A DNA stretch of 64,000 nucleotides from DASXUC01 sp036004445 (lineage in GTDB: Bacteria; Sysuimicrobiota; Sysuimicrobiia; Sysuimicrobiales; Kaftiobacteriaceae). Position numbers and translations under genes: made by a program. How positions within the stretch are numbered: the stretch's first letter is position 1; each line of letters starts with the position of its first letter. Location: the NCBI GenBank assembly GCA_036004445.1, contig DASYRL010000051.1, positions 1 to 64,000 on the forward strand, given 5' to 3'. Of this stretch, positions 36,675-44,258 are shown in pieces. The notes beneath the pieces are model-generated. The model was not told the DNA's origin. It made no database searches and worked only from the letters and a program-made list of their open reading frames with translations.

Positions 36675-37580
36675 TCAGACGGTCCGACCTTTTTCCTCCA
36701 CATATGCAAGCACACGGCGATCGATCCAAGCTGCGTCCGACAGACGCTGCCGAAGGTTATGCACGCGGGACAGCCGCGTTAAGGCACGGCGGGTCGCCTC
36801 ATCCAGTGCCCCCGTGGGCTCACCCGAGTAGAAACCGAGCGTAGCCAGGGCCTCCTGGAGTCGCCGCAGGGTCTGTGGCTCCGCCGGCAGTCGATCCTCC
36901 GGGGAGGACGGCAGATAGATCAACTCGTAGAGGTCCAGTAGACGCGCGAGCTCCCGAAGCGGCTCCGGATGGTCGTCGACACGAAGATCGACCGAATGGT
37001 GCGAAAAGACGTCGAACAACTCCTCGGGATCCGGACGCAGGACCAGGAGCGCGGCGGACTGCCTTCCGCGATTATCACCGCCGGCCTCTTCACCGGCGGC
37101 TAGCGCGCCCACCAGCCGGCGTGCCAGCGATCCGCGATGGGAGGTGAAGTGCTCTACTATCGTTTGGACCACGCGCGGACCGACTAGCGTGTTACCCTGG
37201 GCCGCGCAGTTCTCGCCAACCGCTCCCCCTGCCCAGGGGTTGCAGTCCTTACCCGTGTATGTCGCAATCCTGCCCAGGCTGTCGACGACGGCCATCTGAC
37301 GCACGTCGCGGTAGCGGTCTTTGGCCATGAGAGTCTCGATCACGTCGTCGGACTTCAGCCCGCGTCTTAGCAACTCGACACCCTCAGACCCGTTGCGGGC
37401 GTTAAAGTGGGCCTGGATCACCACTGCGCCTACGCCCGCCGCTCCCCATCGTGTTGCCGCGCCCACCGCCAGAAAACGTGAAGCGATGGCGATGCCCCAA
37501 GCCGGTTCGGCTGGATCGAAGCCCACGATCGAAAACGTGCTGATCAGCGGACCCGCACGCAGTGCCGATCGCTTACGCAT
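36675..37580 (-). CDS. DUF1028 Ntn-hydrolase-like protein with C-terminal peptidoglycan-binding-like domain
   Basis: 301 residues. The DUF1028 domain (about 10-210) begins with LISTFSIVGFDPAEPAWGIAIAS and includes GGAVGENCAAQGNTLVG and a DNRGRQSAALLV segment. DUF1028 proteins have an Ntn-hydrolase fold and occur with amide-hydrolysing gene clusters, but their reaction is not established. Residues about 225-275 (LRRLQEALATLGFYSGEPTGALDEATRRAL) resemble a PG_binding_1 repeat, here cytosolic because there is no signal peptide. The ATG overlaps the preceding oxidoreductase by eight bases. Confidence 0.82.
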   Translation of the reverse strand: MRKRSALRAGPLISTFSIVGFDPAEPAWGIAIASRFLAVGAATRWGAAGVGAVVIQAHFNARNGSEGVELLRRGLKSDDVIETLMAKDRYRDVRQMAVVDSLGRIATYTGKDCNPWAGGAVGENCAAQGNTLVGPRVVQTIVEHFTSHRGSLARRLVGALAAGEEAGGDNRGRQSAALLVLRPDPEELFDVFSHHSVDLRVDDHPEPLRELARLLDLYELIYLPSSPEDRLPAEPQTLRRLQEALATLGFYSGEPTGALDEATRRALTRLSRVHNLRQRLSDAAWIDRRVLAYVEEKGRTV

Positions 37581-38580
37581 GGACGCGTCCTATCACGCCG
37601 TCACTAAACGCCTTCATCTGCTCCTCAATGCTGCTGCCGGGAGGCGGGGTTAGAAGGACGCTGATCTGCGCCAATGGCAGAGCGGCCAGTTCGCCAATCC
37701 GCGCGCGGACCAGTTCTGTCGGCCCCACCAGTGCAAAGGTTTCGAAGTGTTCTTGGGTGAGCGCAGTCTTCACCGCGTCAACCGTCACAGCACTGCGGAC
37801 CCACCCGTGTCGAGCCAGGAACTCCTGGGTACTGGCGGGAAGGGTCTTGCCGATATCAGGCACTAAGCTCCGGCTCGTGATGACCGCGACTGCGACGAAG
37901 GAACGAACGACGTCGGCCGCCAGCGCCCGATCTGACGAGATGCACGTCGGCAGCCACGAGACTAATGGCAGTGAGCCGGCCTCCCGGCCGGCCCGCCTGG
38001 CCCCTGTGTCAATGTGCCGTATCGCGTGGTGAATAATCTCCGGCCTGCCGAGGCTGCCCAGAATTACGCCGTCGGCCAGCTCACCCGCCAGCGCCAGCAT
38101 GCGGGGTCCTCGCGTCCCGATGAATATGGGGACACGGCGCGGGGACTCGAAATCCAGCTTGCCTCGAAAACGGTAATATCCCCCTGCATAGTCCACACGG
38201 CCCGTCGTCGTCAGTGCATTGACAATAGAAGCCGCATCCCGCATGGCGTCGATCGGCCGGGGCTTGCCGAACCCCAGGGCCAGGGGTCCGGATCCGCCCG
38301 CGCCCAATCCCAGCACCATCCGGCCGCGGGAAAGCTCGTCTACGGTTGCCACGGCCGCCGCGGTCAAGGCAGGGTGACGAGTATAAGGATTTGTAACGCC
38401 GATTCCCAACTGAATGTGCGAAGTTGAAAGTGCCGCCAAGGTGAGGGTTGCGTAAGGATCTCGGTAGAGACCCTCGTCTGCGACCCAAACCTGGGTAAAC
38501 CCGAGCCGCTCAGCCCGCTGGACGATCTGGATAAGCTGGTCAGGAGGATACCCTGCGTGGATCGCAATCCCGAAGTTCAT
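37573..38580 (-). CDS. Luciferase-like (F420/FMN) oxidoreductase, paralogue 1
   Basis: 335 residues with the luciferase-like TIM-barrel features of the Mer-type group: WVADEGLYRDPYATL, IQLGIGVTNPYTRHPAL, RMVLGLGAGG and RVPIFIGTRGPRMLALAGELADGVILG. These enzymes use F420 or FMN for hydride transfer or oxygenation. The start overlaps the upstream metallolyase stop (ATGA) and the end overlaps the DUF1028 start. A second paralogue lies at 41.1-42.1 kb. Cofactor and substrate cannot be decided from the sequence. Confidence 0.87.
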   Translation of the reverse strand: MNFGIAIHAGYPPDQLIQIVQRAERLGFTQVWVADEGLYRDPYATLTLAALSTSHIQLGIGVTNPYTRHPALTAAAVATVDELSRGRMVLGLGAGGSGPLALGFGKPRPIDAMRDAASIVNALTTTGRVDYAGGYYRFRGKLDFESPRRVPIFIGTRGPRMLALAGELADGVILGSLGRPEIIHHAIRHIDTGARRAGREAGSLPLVSWLPTCISSDRALAADVVRSFVAVAVITSRSLVPDIGKTLPASTQEFLARHGWVRSAVTVDAVKTALTQEHFETFALVGPTELVRARIGELAALPLAQISVLLTPPPGSSIEEQMKAFSDGVIGRVHA

Positions 38581-39806
38581 GCGTGATCTCCGCGGGTCCT
38601 CCCCTGCACTACGTCTCGGGCCAGTGTTTCAAACTCGGGCTCAATGAGATAGAGTGGTCCCCTCTCGCGCGCGTTCAAGGCGGCTCTGATCGCATCGTTC
38701 ACCCGGCGCGCCGTGGCCTCGTCATTGGGCAAGCCCATCTGGAACAGCTTCTCCTGGGTCGCGCCGGTCTGGTCGATCGTGTTGAACCCCCACACCAGGG
38801 TATACTCATGGCCCACAAGGCTGGGCGCGATAGCGTGAACCCGCTCTCTTTCGTGTAGACGTGCCTCGAGGACCTCGCGGACGAACATGTCAAGCTCGAC
38901 GATGAAAGTGTCGTCCCCCACCAAGGGCTTGTTGGGGTGCACCGGCAGGCCGGTCGCTTCGCTCACAACTTGAGAATAGGCTCGAAGCTTGGTCAACTCG
39001 ATCCCTGTCTGCACGCCGTAGTACGCTTCAAGAGCAACTACAGTCTCCTCAAGTGCGGCGAGCCCGCTGCTGGCCGCAATCCCATTGGCCGTCACGTCGA
39101 CGCCTCGGGCCCCCCCTGTGACGGCGGCGCAGGTTGCAGCCGTCGCCTGTCCGAGCAGGTTGTGGACGTGGGGCACAAGAGGGGCCTCGTCGACCAGCGC
39201 TTTGCGCAATTGCTTGACGTAATACCTCCACCCTTCAGGACTCGTCGCATTGGTGTTATCGTGGAGCCCGATGTACGCTAGGTCTCTTTCGAGCAACAGA
39301 TTGATCTGTTGCGCCAGTCCCGACGGAGGCATGTGCTCGAGGCGACTGCCTCGAGACAGCTCCTTGGCAACCAGCAGGCCACGGCTGTCGGCGTAGTCGT
39401 ATGCGTCGGCAAAGGCCGTTAGTTCGCCCCAAGCGATGTCGACGCCGTCACCGCCGAGATCGGTCACGAGATCTATGCTCTCCCTGAACGGCCACGCTGT
39501 GCCAAACAGTTTGAAGCGGCGCCGCACGCCAGCCACGGCGGCGAACATCTCCTTAATCGACCGCGAAGGTGGCTGTAGCCCGTGCACGATGTTTACCACC
39601 ATGTACGTGACCCCGACTTCGTCAGCCATGGCGGCAATGTCACGGGCTCCCGCTACGCTCCACCGGCATCCCGGTGTTTCCGTCATCTTTCGCAGTGTGG
39701 AGTCCAACACGAACACGCGTTGTGGAAGTTCAAACTCGGCGCGCACGCCCTCGCTGAAGTTGATCGGGTTCACCGACCACTTGCCGGGGTTGGACCAGGC
39801 CTGCAT
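38577..39806 (-). CDS. DRE-TIM metallolyase-like protein, paralogue 2
   Basis: 409 residues. N-terminus MQAWSNPGKWSVNPINF, then VFVLDSTLRK (Lys40 in place of the metal-binding Asp), TETPGCRWS, PHVHNLLGQATAATCAAVTGG and NGIAASSGLAALEET. Its start overlaps the stop of paralogue 3 by one base (TAATG) and its stop overlaps the oxidoreductase start, so the three are translationally coupled. In the segment NGIAASSG the TDN/TDC of its relatives is replaced by ASS. A heteromeric enzyme with paralogue 3 is possible. Confidence 0.8.
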   Translation of the reverse strand: MQAWSNPGKWSVNPINFSEGVRAEFELPQRVFVLDSTLRKMTETPGCRWSVAGARDIAAMADEVGVTYMVVNIVHGLQPPSRSIKEMFAAVAGVRRRFKLFGTAWPFRESIDLVTDLGGDGVDIAWGELTAFADAYDYADSRGLLVAKELSRGSRLEHMPPSGLAQQINLLLERDLAYIGLHDNTNATSPEGWRYYVKQLRKALVDEAPLVPHVHNLLGQATAATCAAVTGGARGVDVTANGIAASSGLAALEETVVALEAYYGVQTGIELTKLRAYSQVVSEATGLPVHPNKPLVGDDTFIVELDMFVREVLEARLHERERVHAIAPSLVGHEYTLVWGFNTIDQTGATQEKLFQMGLPNDEATARRVNDAIRAALNARERGPLYLIEPEFETLARDVVQGRTRGDHA

Positions 39807-41035
39807 TAATGGCCCATCCTTGCGCGAGCGCCGCCCAACACTCGACGAGCCAGCTCTTCGACCTCGAGCTCCGTGAGGTACAGGGGGGACCCGGCGCGGG
39901 TGTCGAGCTCGACGAGGATCGCTTCGTTCACTTTTCTGGCGCTTGCCTCATCATGGGGCAACTCCATCTGAAACAGCTTCTCACGGGTCGCATCTGTCTC
40001 GCCTACCGTATTCGATCCCCATACGAGGGTGTATGACTGGCCCACTAGGCTCGGCGCGATGAGCCGAACATGCTCCTGCCGGTGGTACCGCGCTTCAAGA
40101 ACCTCGCGGACGTATGGATTGGTTTCACACAGAAAGGCAAGATCGCCCACAAGCGGCTTATTGAGATGGACAGGAATCCCCGTGACCCGGCTGACCAATT
40201 GTGAGTAAGCTCGGAGTTTCTCCAACCTGATCCCGGTAGCTACACCGTAGAACGCCTCCAACGATACAACCACTTCTTCTAGGGCACCGAGGCCGCAATC
40301 CGTGGCAATACCGTTGGCCGTCACATCAACTCCCTGCGCGCCTCCCGTCACCGCGGCACAGGTTGCCGCGGTAGCCTGACCAAGCATATTGTGAATGTGC
40401 GGGATAAAAATAACGTCGCGCGCCAAGCCCTTCCGGATCTGTTTCATGCAGTAGCGCCATGCCTCCGGTGTCGTCGGTCCCTTGTTCTCGTGGAGGCCGA
40501 TGTATACGAGATCCCTGTGGAGGACCTGGTTCGCCTGACGGGCGATCTCAGCTGGCGGCATGTGCTCTAGTCGGCTGTCAACGGAGAGCTCCTTCGCCAC
40601 CAGCGCCCCCCGACTGCGCGAATGGTCGTACAGCTCGTCGAACTTCGCTAAGTCTCCCCGCGTTAGATCCACCCCGTCTCCGCCATGGTCGATCACGACA
40701 TCGATACTCTCTCTTGTGAGCCACGCCGTACCAAATAACTTGAACCGCCGTTTGAGGCTCGCCACGCGTTCGAACATCTGGAGGAGTTTCTTCGAAGGTG
40801 GCATCCATCCGTAGACGAGATTGACAACCATGAACTCCACGCCGATCTCGTCCGCCATTGCCGCGATTTCCATAGCGCCCTCCGCTGTCCAGGCGCATCC
40901 AGGTGTTTCCACCATCTTCCGCAGCGTGGAATCCAGCACAAACACCCGGGGAGGCAGCTCGAAGTCGCGCGTGACTTCCTCGCTGAAGTTCATCGGGTTG
41001 ACTGACCACCGACCCGGATTGTGCCACGCTTTCAC
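39806..41035 (-). CDS. DRE-TIM metallolyase-like protein, paralogue 3
   Basis: 409 residues from GTG 41035 with AAAGGAGGAG seven bases upstream. Key positions: Asp35 and Arg39 in VFVLDSTLRK, Lys40 in place of the family Asp, VETPGCAWT at about 42-50, His213-x-His215-Asn216 in PHIHNMLG and Asn241 in NGIATDCGLGALEEV. The HxHN and Asn positions fit the retained part of the metal site. It lies 57 bases after the second luciferase-like gene. Family known; subfamily apparently not one of the characterised synthases or lyases. Confidence 0.8.
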   Translation of the reverse strand: MKAWHNPGRWSVNPMNFSEEVTRDFELPPRVFVLDSTLRKMVETPGCAWTAEGAMEIAAMADEIGVEFMVVNLVYGWMPPSKKLLQMFERVASLKRRFKLFGTAWLTRESIDVVIDHGGDGVDLTRGDLAKFDELYDHSRSRGALVAKELSVDSRLEHMPPAEIARQANQVLHRDLVYIGLHENKGPTTPEAWRYCMKQIRKGLARDVIFIPHIHNMLGQATAATCAAVTGGAQGVDVTANGIATDCGLGALEEVVVSLEAFYGVATGIRLEKLRAYSQLVSRVTGIPVHLNKPLVGDLAFLCETNPYVREVLEARYHRQEHVRLIAPSLVGQSYTLVWGSNTVGETDATREKLFQMELPHDEASARKVNEAILVELDTRAGSPLYLTELEVEELARRVLGGARARMGH

Positions 41036-41092
41036 AGTCGACTCCTCCTTTGTTCATCCATACGACTAGAATCCGCCGTCCTGCCCGTTCCC

Positions 41093-42094
41093 TTAAGTCC
41101 TGCCCATTACGCCGCCCGCGAACAGGCGTAGTTGTTCCGAAAATGTACTGCCTTGCGGGGGCCGCAGGAGCACCCCAAATTGGCTAATCGCCTCGTCGGC
41201 CAGCATGCGGATCCGACTCGCGCATGCTTCCACAGACCCAACTAGGGCAAATAGGTCGATGACCTCCTCCGGCAGAACTTCAGAAAGCGCCTCGACCGAT
41301 GCGGGTGTGCGCCGCCAGCCGAATTGCTTGGCTATCCGCAGCATCTCAACCGTGGGCGTCAGTCCAATCTCAGCAAGCCGATAACGGTGATTGAGCACTG
41401 CCACTGCGACAACTCTTTTCACCGCGTCTACAGCGAGGCCACGGTTATTGCTGATTGATGTCGCACACCAAGCGACCGCCGGAAAGTTGCCGATAGGTCT
41501 TTGTGCATCGCGGGCGCCAGCCTCAACATGGCGGAGCCCCGCCTGAACAAGCCGTGGCGTGGCAGCATCACCGAGAATTACCCCGTCGGCCATAGCCCCG
41601 GCGAGCCGCAGCATCTTCACACCTGTCGCCGCGAGGAAGATGGGAACTCGGCGGAGCGGCATGAAATCGAGCGCTCCCTTAAAGGCCCAGAGGGGCCCAT
41701 CATGGACCGCACGACCTGTCCCCGTCAGCGAGTTGATAATCGCTATGGCATCACGCACCGCGAGTGCGGGTTGTGGCTTCGCACCGCTGAGCGCCAGGAC
41801 TGCGGAGCCTCCAGCGGCCAGCCCGAGCACAGCCCGTCCGTGTGAGAATTCATCGATCGTAGCGATCGACGCCGCAGTCAACGCGGGATGGCGAGTATAG
41901 GGATTTGTCACTCCTGTCCCCAGGCTTAGGCGCGAAGAAACCAGAGCCGCCACCGTCAGGCTCGCATAGGGATTGCGGTACAATCCTTCATCTGCAACCC
42001 ATAGGTGGGAAAATCCCAGATTCTCTATCTGGGAAACTAGCCTGCCAAAGCCTTTCGGCTCAAACCCGCTGTGAAGGCCGATTCCAAACTGCAT
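41093..42094 (-). CDS. Luciferase-like (F420/FMN) oxidoreductase, paralogue 2
   Basis: 333 residues, same group as the paralogue at 37.6 kb: LWVADEGLYRNPYASL, LSLGTGVTNPYTRHPAL, RAVLGLAAGGSAVLAL and RVPIFLAATGVKMLRLAGAMADGVILG. The two differ in many surface segments, so they are not a recent duplication. It is the first enzyme gene after the Lrp/AsnC regulator, with 77 bases between them. Confidence 0.87.
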   Translation of the reverse strand: MQFGIGLHSGFEPKGFGRLVSQIENLGFSHLWVADEGLYRNPYASLTVAALVSSRLSLGTGVTNPYTRHPALTAASIATIDEFSHGRAVLGLAAGGSAVLALSGAKPQPALAVRDAIAIINSLTGTGRAVHDGPLWAFKGALDFMPLRRVPIFLAATGVKMLRLAGAMADGVILGDAATPRLVQAGLRHVEAGARDAQRPIGNFPAVAWCATSISNNRGLAVDAVKRVVAVAVLNHRYRLAEIGLTPTVEMLRIAKQFGWRRTPASVEALSEVLPEEVIDLFALVGSVEACASRIRMLADEAISQFGVLLRPPQGSTFSEQLRLFAGGVMGRT

Positions 42095-42171
42095 CCCTCT
42101 GCACCCCGTTGAGCGAACAGCTCAGGCCCTGTTCGACGCCCAGGTGTGAACGTGCTGCGAGGTGGCCTCTG

Positions 42172-42684
42172 TTAGCGTCGCTGTTCGACCGGTCTTCGTT
42201 CGGGGGTCCTCCGCGACGGCAAGCGCCACTGCCAAACCCGCTTCCCAAGGCTCAGAATGTGAAATGTCTCCGTGGAACGAATCCCCTCGATCTTTGAGAG
42301 CTTGTGCACGAGGAACTCCCGCAAGTCGGTGTCAGAACCGAAGGAAGCAACAACGATAAAGTCCAGGCGCCCAGTCGTGGTCGCGACATAGGACACTTCT
42401 TCGAGTTGTGTGAGCTGCTTCTCGATCTGGGGCATATGGGCGAGATTGCCGACTATCCCCAGGATAACTTGCGTCGGGAAACCCACCTTGGATGGATCAG
42501 CCACGGCGGTAATCCGGATAATTCCTCTTGTCCGGAGGCGCTCTAAGCGGCTGCGGACGGTGGCGTGAGTCACCCCCAACCGTCCCCCCAACTCGGTGAG
42601 CGGCATACGCCCATCTAGCTGCAATAGCGTGATCAAGGCAAAGTCCCGCTCATCGAGATCGGGTCGGTAGGGATATTTCTTCAT
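42172..42684 (-). CDS. Lrp/AsnC family transcriptional regulator
   Basis: 170 residues. N-terminal winged HTH (about 8-60, DERDFALITLLQLDGRMPLTELGGRLGVTHATVRSRLERL) and a C-terminal RAM ligand-binding domain (about 70-150, VGFPTQVILGIVG, VATTTGRLDFIVVASF). ATG 42684 is preferred to TTG 42696, which falls in the -10 box. These regulators usually sense amino acids or related compounds. It is the first gene of the leftward series and probably controls the luciferase-like/metallolyase genes and its own promoter. Confidence 0.9.
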   Translation of the reverse strand: MKKYPYRPDLDERDFALITLLQLDGRMPLTELGGRLGVTHATVRSRLERLRTRGIIRITAVADPSKVGFPTQVILGIVGNLAHMPQIEKQLTQLEEVSYVATTTGRLDFIVVASFGSDTDLREFLVHKLSKIEGIRSTETFHILSLGKRVWQWRLPSRRTPERRPVEQRR

Positions 42685-42688
42685 ATTT

Positions 42689-42724
42689 GATAGCAATTAG
42701 AGCAGATTACCCAGTAATTGTCAA
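42689..42724 (-). promoter_or_regulatory. Strong sigma70-type promoter with internal palindrome, near-leaderless
   Basis: On the minus strand TTGACA (42724-42719), 17-base spacer, TCTAAT (42701-42696). The predicted start is near 42689, only about five bases before ATG 42684, so the mRNA would be almost leaderless; no ribosome site is seen. The spacer holds the palindrome ATTAC-CCA-GTAAT (42706-42718), and a second inverted pair CAATTA/TAATTG (42694-42699, 42715-42720) spans it. This is a good candidate for autoregulation. Confidence 0.7.
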
Positions 42725-42750
42725 TCTAATCCCGCAATGGCATTCAAATT

Positions 42751-42805
42751 GATATCGTCAGCTTTCTCAGGCAATAGGCCTTCCACGAAAGCAAACTACG
42801 ATATC
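42751..42805. repeat. Imperfect inverted repeat upstream of the regulator gene
   Basis: GATATCG-N3-GCTTTC (42751-42766) is mirrored by GAAAGC-N6-CGATATC (42787-42805) around a 20-base centre. It may be a further operator or a cruciform element between the regulator promoter and tRNA-Gly. Confidence 0.4.
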
Positions 42806-42850
42806 TGCCCCGCTAGACCCCCTGGGCCGTGGGTTCACTACACTAACTGT

Positions 42851-42901
42851 CCAGAAAGTGAATGGGAGGAGCAAAGGGCACTCCTCCCATTCACTTTCTG
42901 G
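42851..42901. repeat. Perfect 21-bp inverted repeat ending in the tRNA-Gly CCA
   Basis: Arms 42851-42871 and 42881-42901 are perfectly complementary, with a 9-base loop. The right arm ends in the TGG that is the complement of the tRNA CCA tail. No T-tract follows in the leftward direction. It could be a 3'-end hairpin of the tRNA transcript or half of a recombination site. Confidence 0.65.
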
Positions 42902-42973
42902 AGCGGGCGATGGGACTTGAACCCACGACCCTCGGCTTGGGAAGCCGATGCTCTACCACTGAGCTACGCCCGC
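42899..42973 (-). tRNA. tRNA-Gly (anticodon CCC)
   Basis: Minus-strand cloverleaf: acceptor GCGGGCG/CGCCCGC with U73, D-stem GCTC/GAGC, anticodon stem TCGGC/GCCGA around loop TTCCCAA (anticodon CCC), T-arm with TTCAAGT, and encoded CCA at 42899-42901. Length is 75 bases with CCA. A TATAAT lies at 42991-42986, so transcription should start about six bases before the mature end. Confidence 0.92.
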
Positions 42974-42985
42974 TCGACTACCCCG

Positions 42986-42991
42986 ATTATA
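42986..42991 (-). promoter_or_regulatory. -10 box for tRNA-Gly
   Basis: Perfect TATAAT on the minus strand, 12 bases before tRNA position 1. No good -35 box is visible at 16-18 bases upstream. Confidence 0.5.
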
Positions 42992-43092
42992 CACAATGGC
43001 CGCACCACCGGTCGCAGGACGCAATGGGGGAACCTGGTGATGGAACGCGAAGCCATCCCGCGGAGACTGCTGGAGGAAGGGAGAACCCGGCC

Positions 43093-43578
43093 ATGATCAT
43101 CACGTCTCTCTCGGCGGTCACAGAGTTCCTCAAGCCCAACGCTGCGGTTCTGGTGAGCGGGGCTTTTGACCCCCTTCACTACGGGCACATCCGATACATT
43201 CGCGCGGCCGCGGACTACGCCGCCGCGCGGAGTCTCCCCCTCGTCGTGGCGGTGGCCCCGGATGGCTACGTCCAGCGCCGGCACCCCCTGCTGCAACACC
43301 AACAGGAACGCATGGAGATGATCGACGCGCTGCGCGACGTCGCCTTCGTGGTCCCGCAGGAAAGCGGAAGCCTGGCCCGCACCATCCGCGAGATTCGGCC
43401 GCTCAGCGTGGTGAAGGGTACCGATTGGAAGGCCGCCGGCTTACCCGCGGATGAGTTGGCGGCGATCGAAGAAGTCGGCGCCGGCGTCGTGTGGACGGAC
43501 GTCAGCCCGGTCAGCAGCAGCGAACTGCTACACAACGCGTTCTGGCGGTTCGCCGACGAGTGGGTGGGCCGGACCTAA
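43093..43578 (+). CDS. Cytidylyl/adenylyltransferase-like protein (HldE C-terminal / TagD type)
   Basis: 161 residues. The nucleotidyltransferase signature is SGAFDPLHYGHIRYI with HxGH at 29-32; VVKGTDW and the C-terminal SPVSSSELL correspond to the later nucleotide-contact segments of RfaE2/TagD-like enzymes. It would transfer CMP or AMP to a sugar or polyol phosphate for envelope synthesis. AAGGGAG precedes ATG 43093; the in-frame extension through the tRNA region to 42862 is not coding. No partner kinase gene is adjacent. Confidence 0.82.
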   Translation: MIITSLSAVTEFLKPNAAVLVSGAFDPLHYGHIRYIRAAADYAAARSLPLVVAVAPDGYVQRRHPLLQHQQERMEMIDALRDVAFVVPQESGSLARTIREIRPLSVVKGTDWKAAGLPADELAAIEEVGAGVVWTDVSPVSSSELLHNAFWRFADEWVGRT

Positions 43579-43589
43579 CGGATGCGCGG

Positions 43590-44255
43590 TTAATCGAGCT
43601 GGTCGTCGAGGTACTGCACCAGTTCGCGGGCGATGGCTTCCTTGCCGACGACGGTCTTGGCGATCGCGCCGTCAGGCCTGATGAAATAGCCGGTGTGCTT
43701 TCCGCCTTCGATCTCCCGCAGGTCGTTGGCGATGACCAGGTCGCACTGGTTCTTGCGAAGGAACTCGAAGGCGATCGCCTGCAGTTCCCGCAGGTTCTTG
43801 TCGACCTCCAGCTTGAACCCCACGAGGAACGCCCGCGGCGCGAGTTCCTTGACCAGACCGATCGCCTTCGGCGTCGGGACCAGCCGGATGATCCACTCCT
43901 CGACGTTGGATCCGGTCTTCGCCGCCCGCACCTCGTCGGGCTGGAAGTCCAGCACGGCCATGGGGTGGATCACCGCGTCGTAGTCGCCGGGCAGTTCCTG
44001 CTGAAAGACTTTGATGAGGTCGTCCACGGTTTCCACCGCGATCAGGCGCAGGTGGTCGTGGCGGCTGCTGCGCACCACAGGCACTTCGCTGGGCCGGCCG
44101 TACACAAACGTGACGTGCGCACCGCGGCGGATCGCTTCTTCGGCGATCAGCGAGCCGAGCCGCCCGCTGGCCTTGTTCGTGATGAACCGCACGGCATCCA
44201 GCGGCGCCCGGGTCGGCCCCGACGTAATCAGCAATCGCTTGCCATGCATCGCCAT
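43590..44255 (-). CDS. coaB: Stand-alone phosphopantothenate-cysteine ligase (CoaB domain)
   Basis: 221 residues matching the C-terminal half of CoaBC: LLITSGPTRAPLDAVRFITNKASGRLGSLIAEEAIRRGA, then VDDLIKVF and a K-x-K-x-x-like segment near KTGSNVEEWIIRLVPTPKAI. The reaction is CTP- or ATP-dependent joining of 4'-phosphopantothenate and cysteine in CoA synthesis. The CoaC decarboxylase half is absent here, unlike the usual fused protein; it may be elsewhere. ATG 44255 or 44249. It lies three bases after glyA. Confidence 0.83.
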   Translation of the reverse strand: MAMHGKRLLITSGPTRAPLDAVRFITNKASGRLGSLIAEEAIRRGAHVTFVYGRPSEVPVVRSSRHDHLRLIAVETVDDLIKVFQQELPGDYDAVIHPMAVLDFQPDEVRAAKTGSNVEEWIIRLVPTPKAIGLVKELAPRAFLVGFKLEVDKNLRELQAIAFEFLRKNQCDLVIANDLREIEGGKHTGYFIRPDGAIAKTVVGKEAIARELVQYLDDQLD

Positions 44256-44258
44256 ACC

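Noticed and set aside
42737..43096. Rightward ORF through tRNA-Gly (FWSGRWDLNPRPSAWEADALPLSYARS)
   Set aside because: A classical antisense translation of a tRNA gene.
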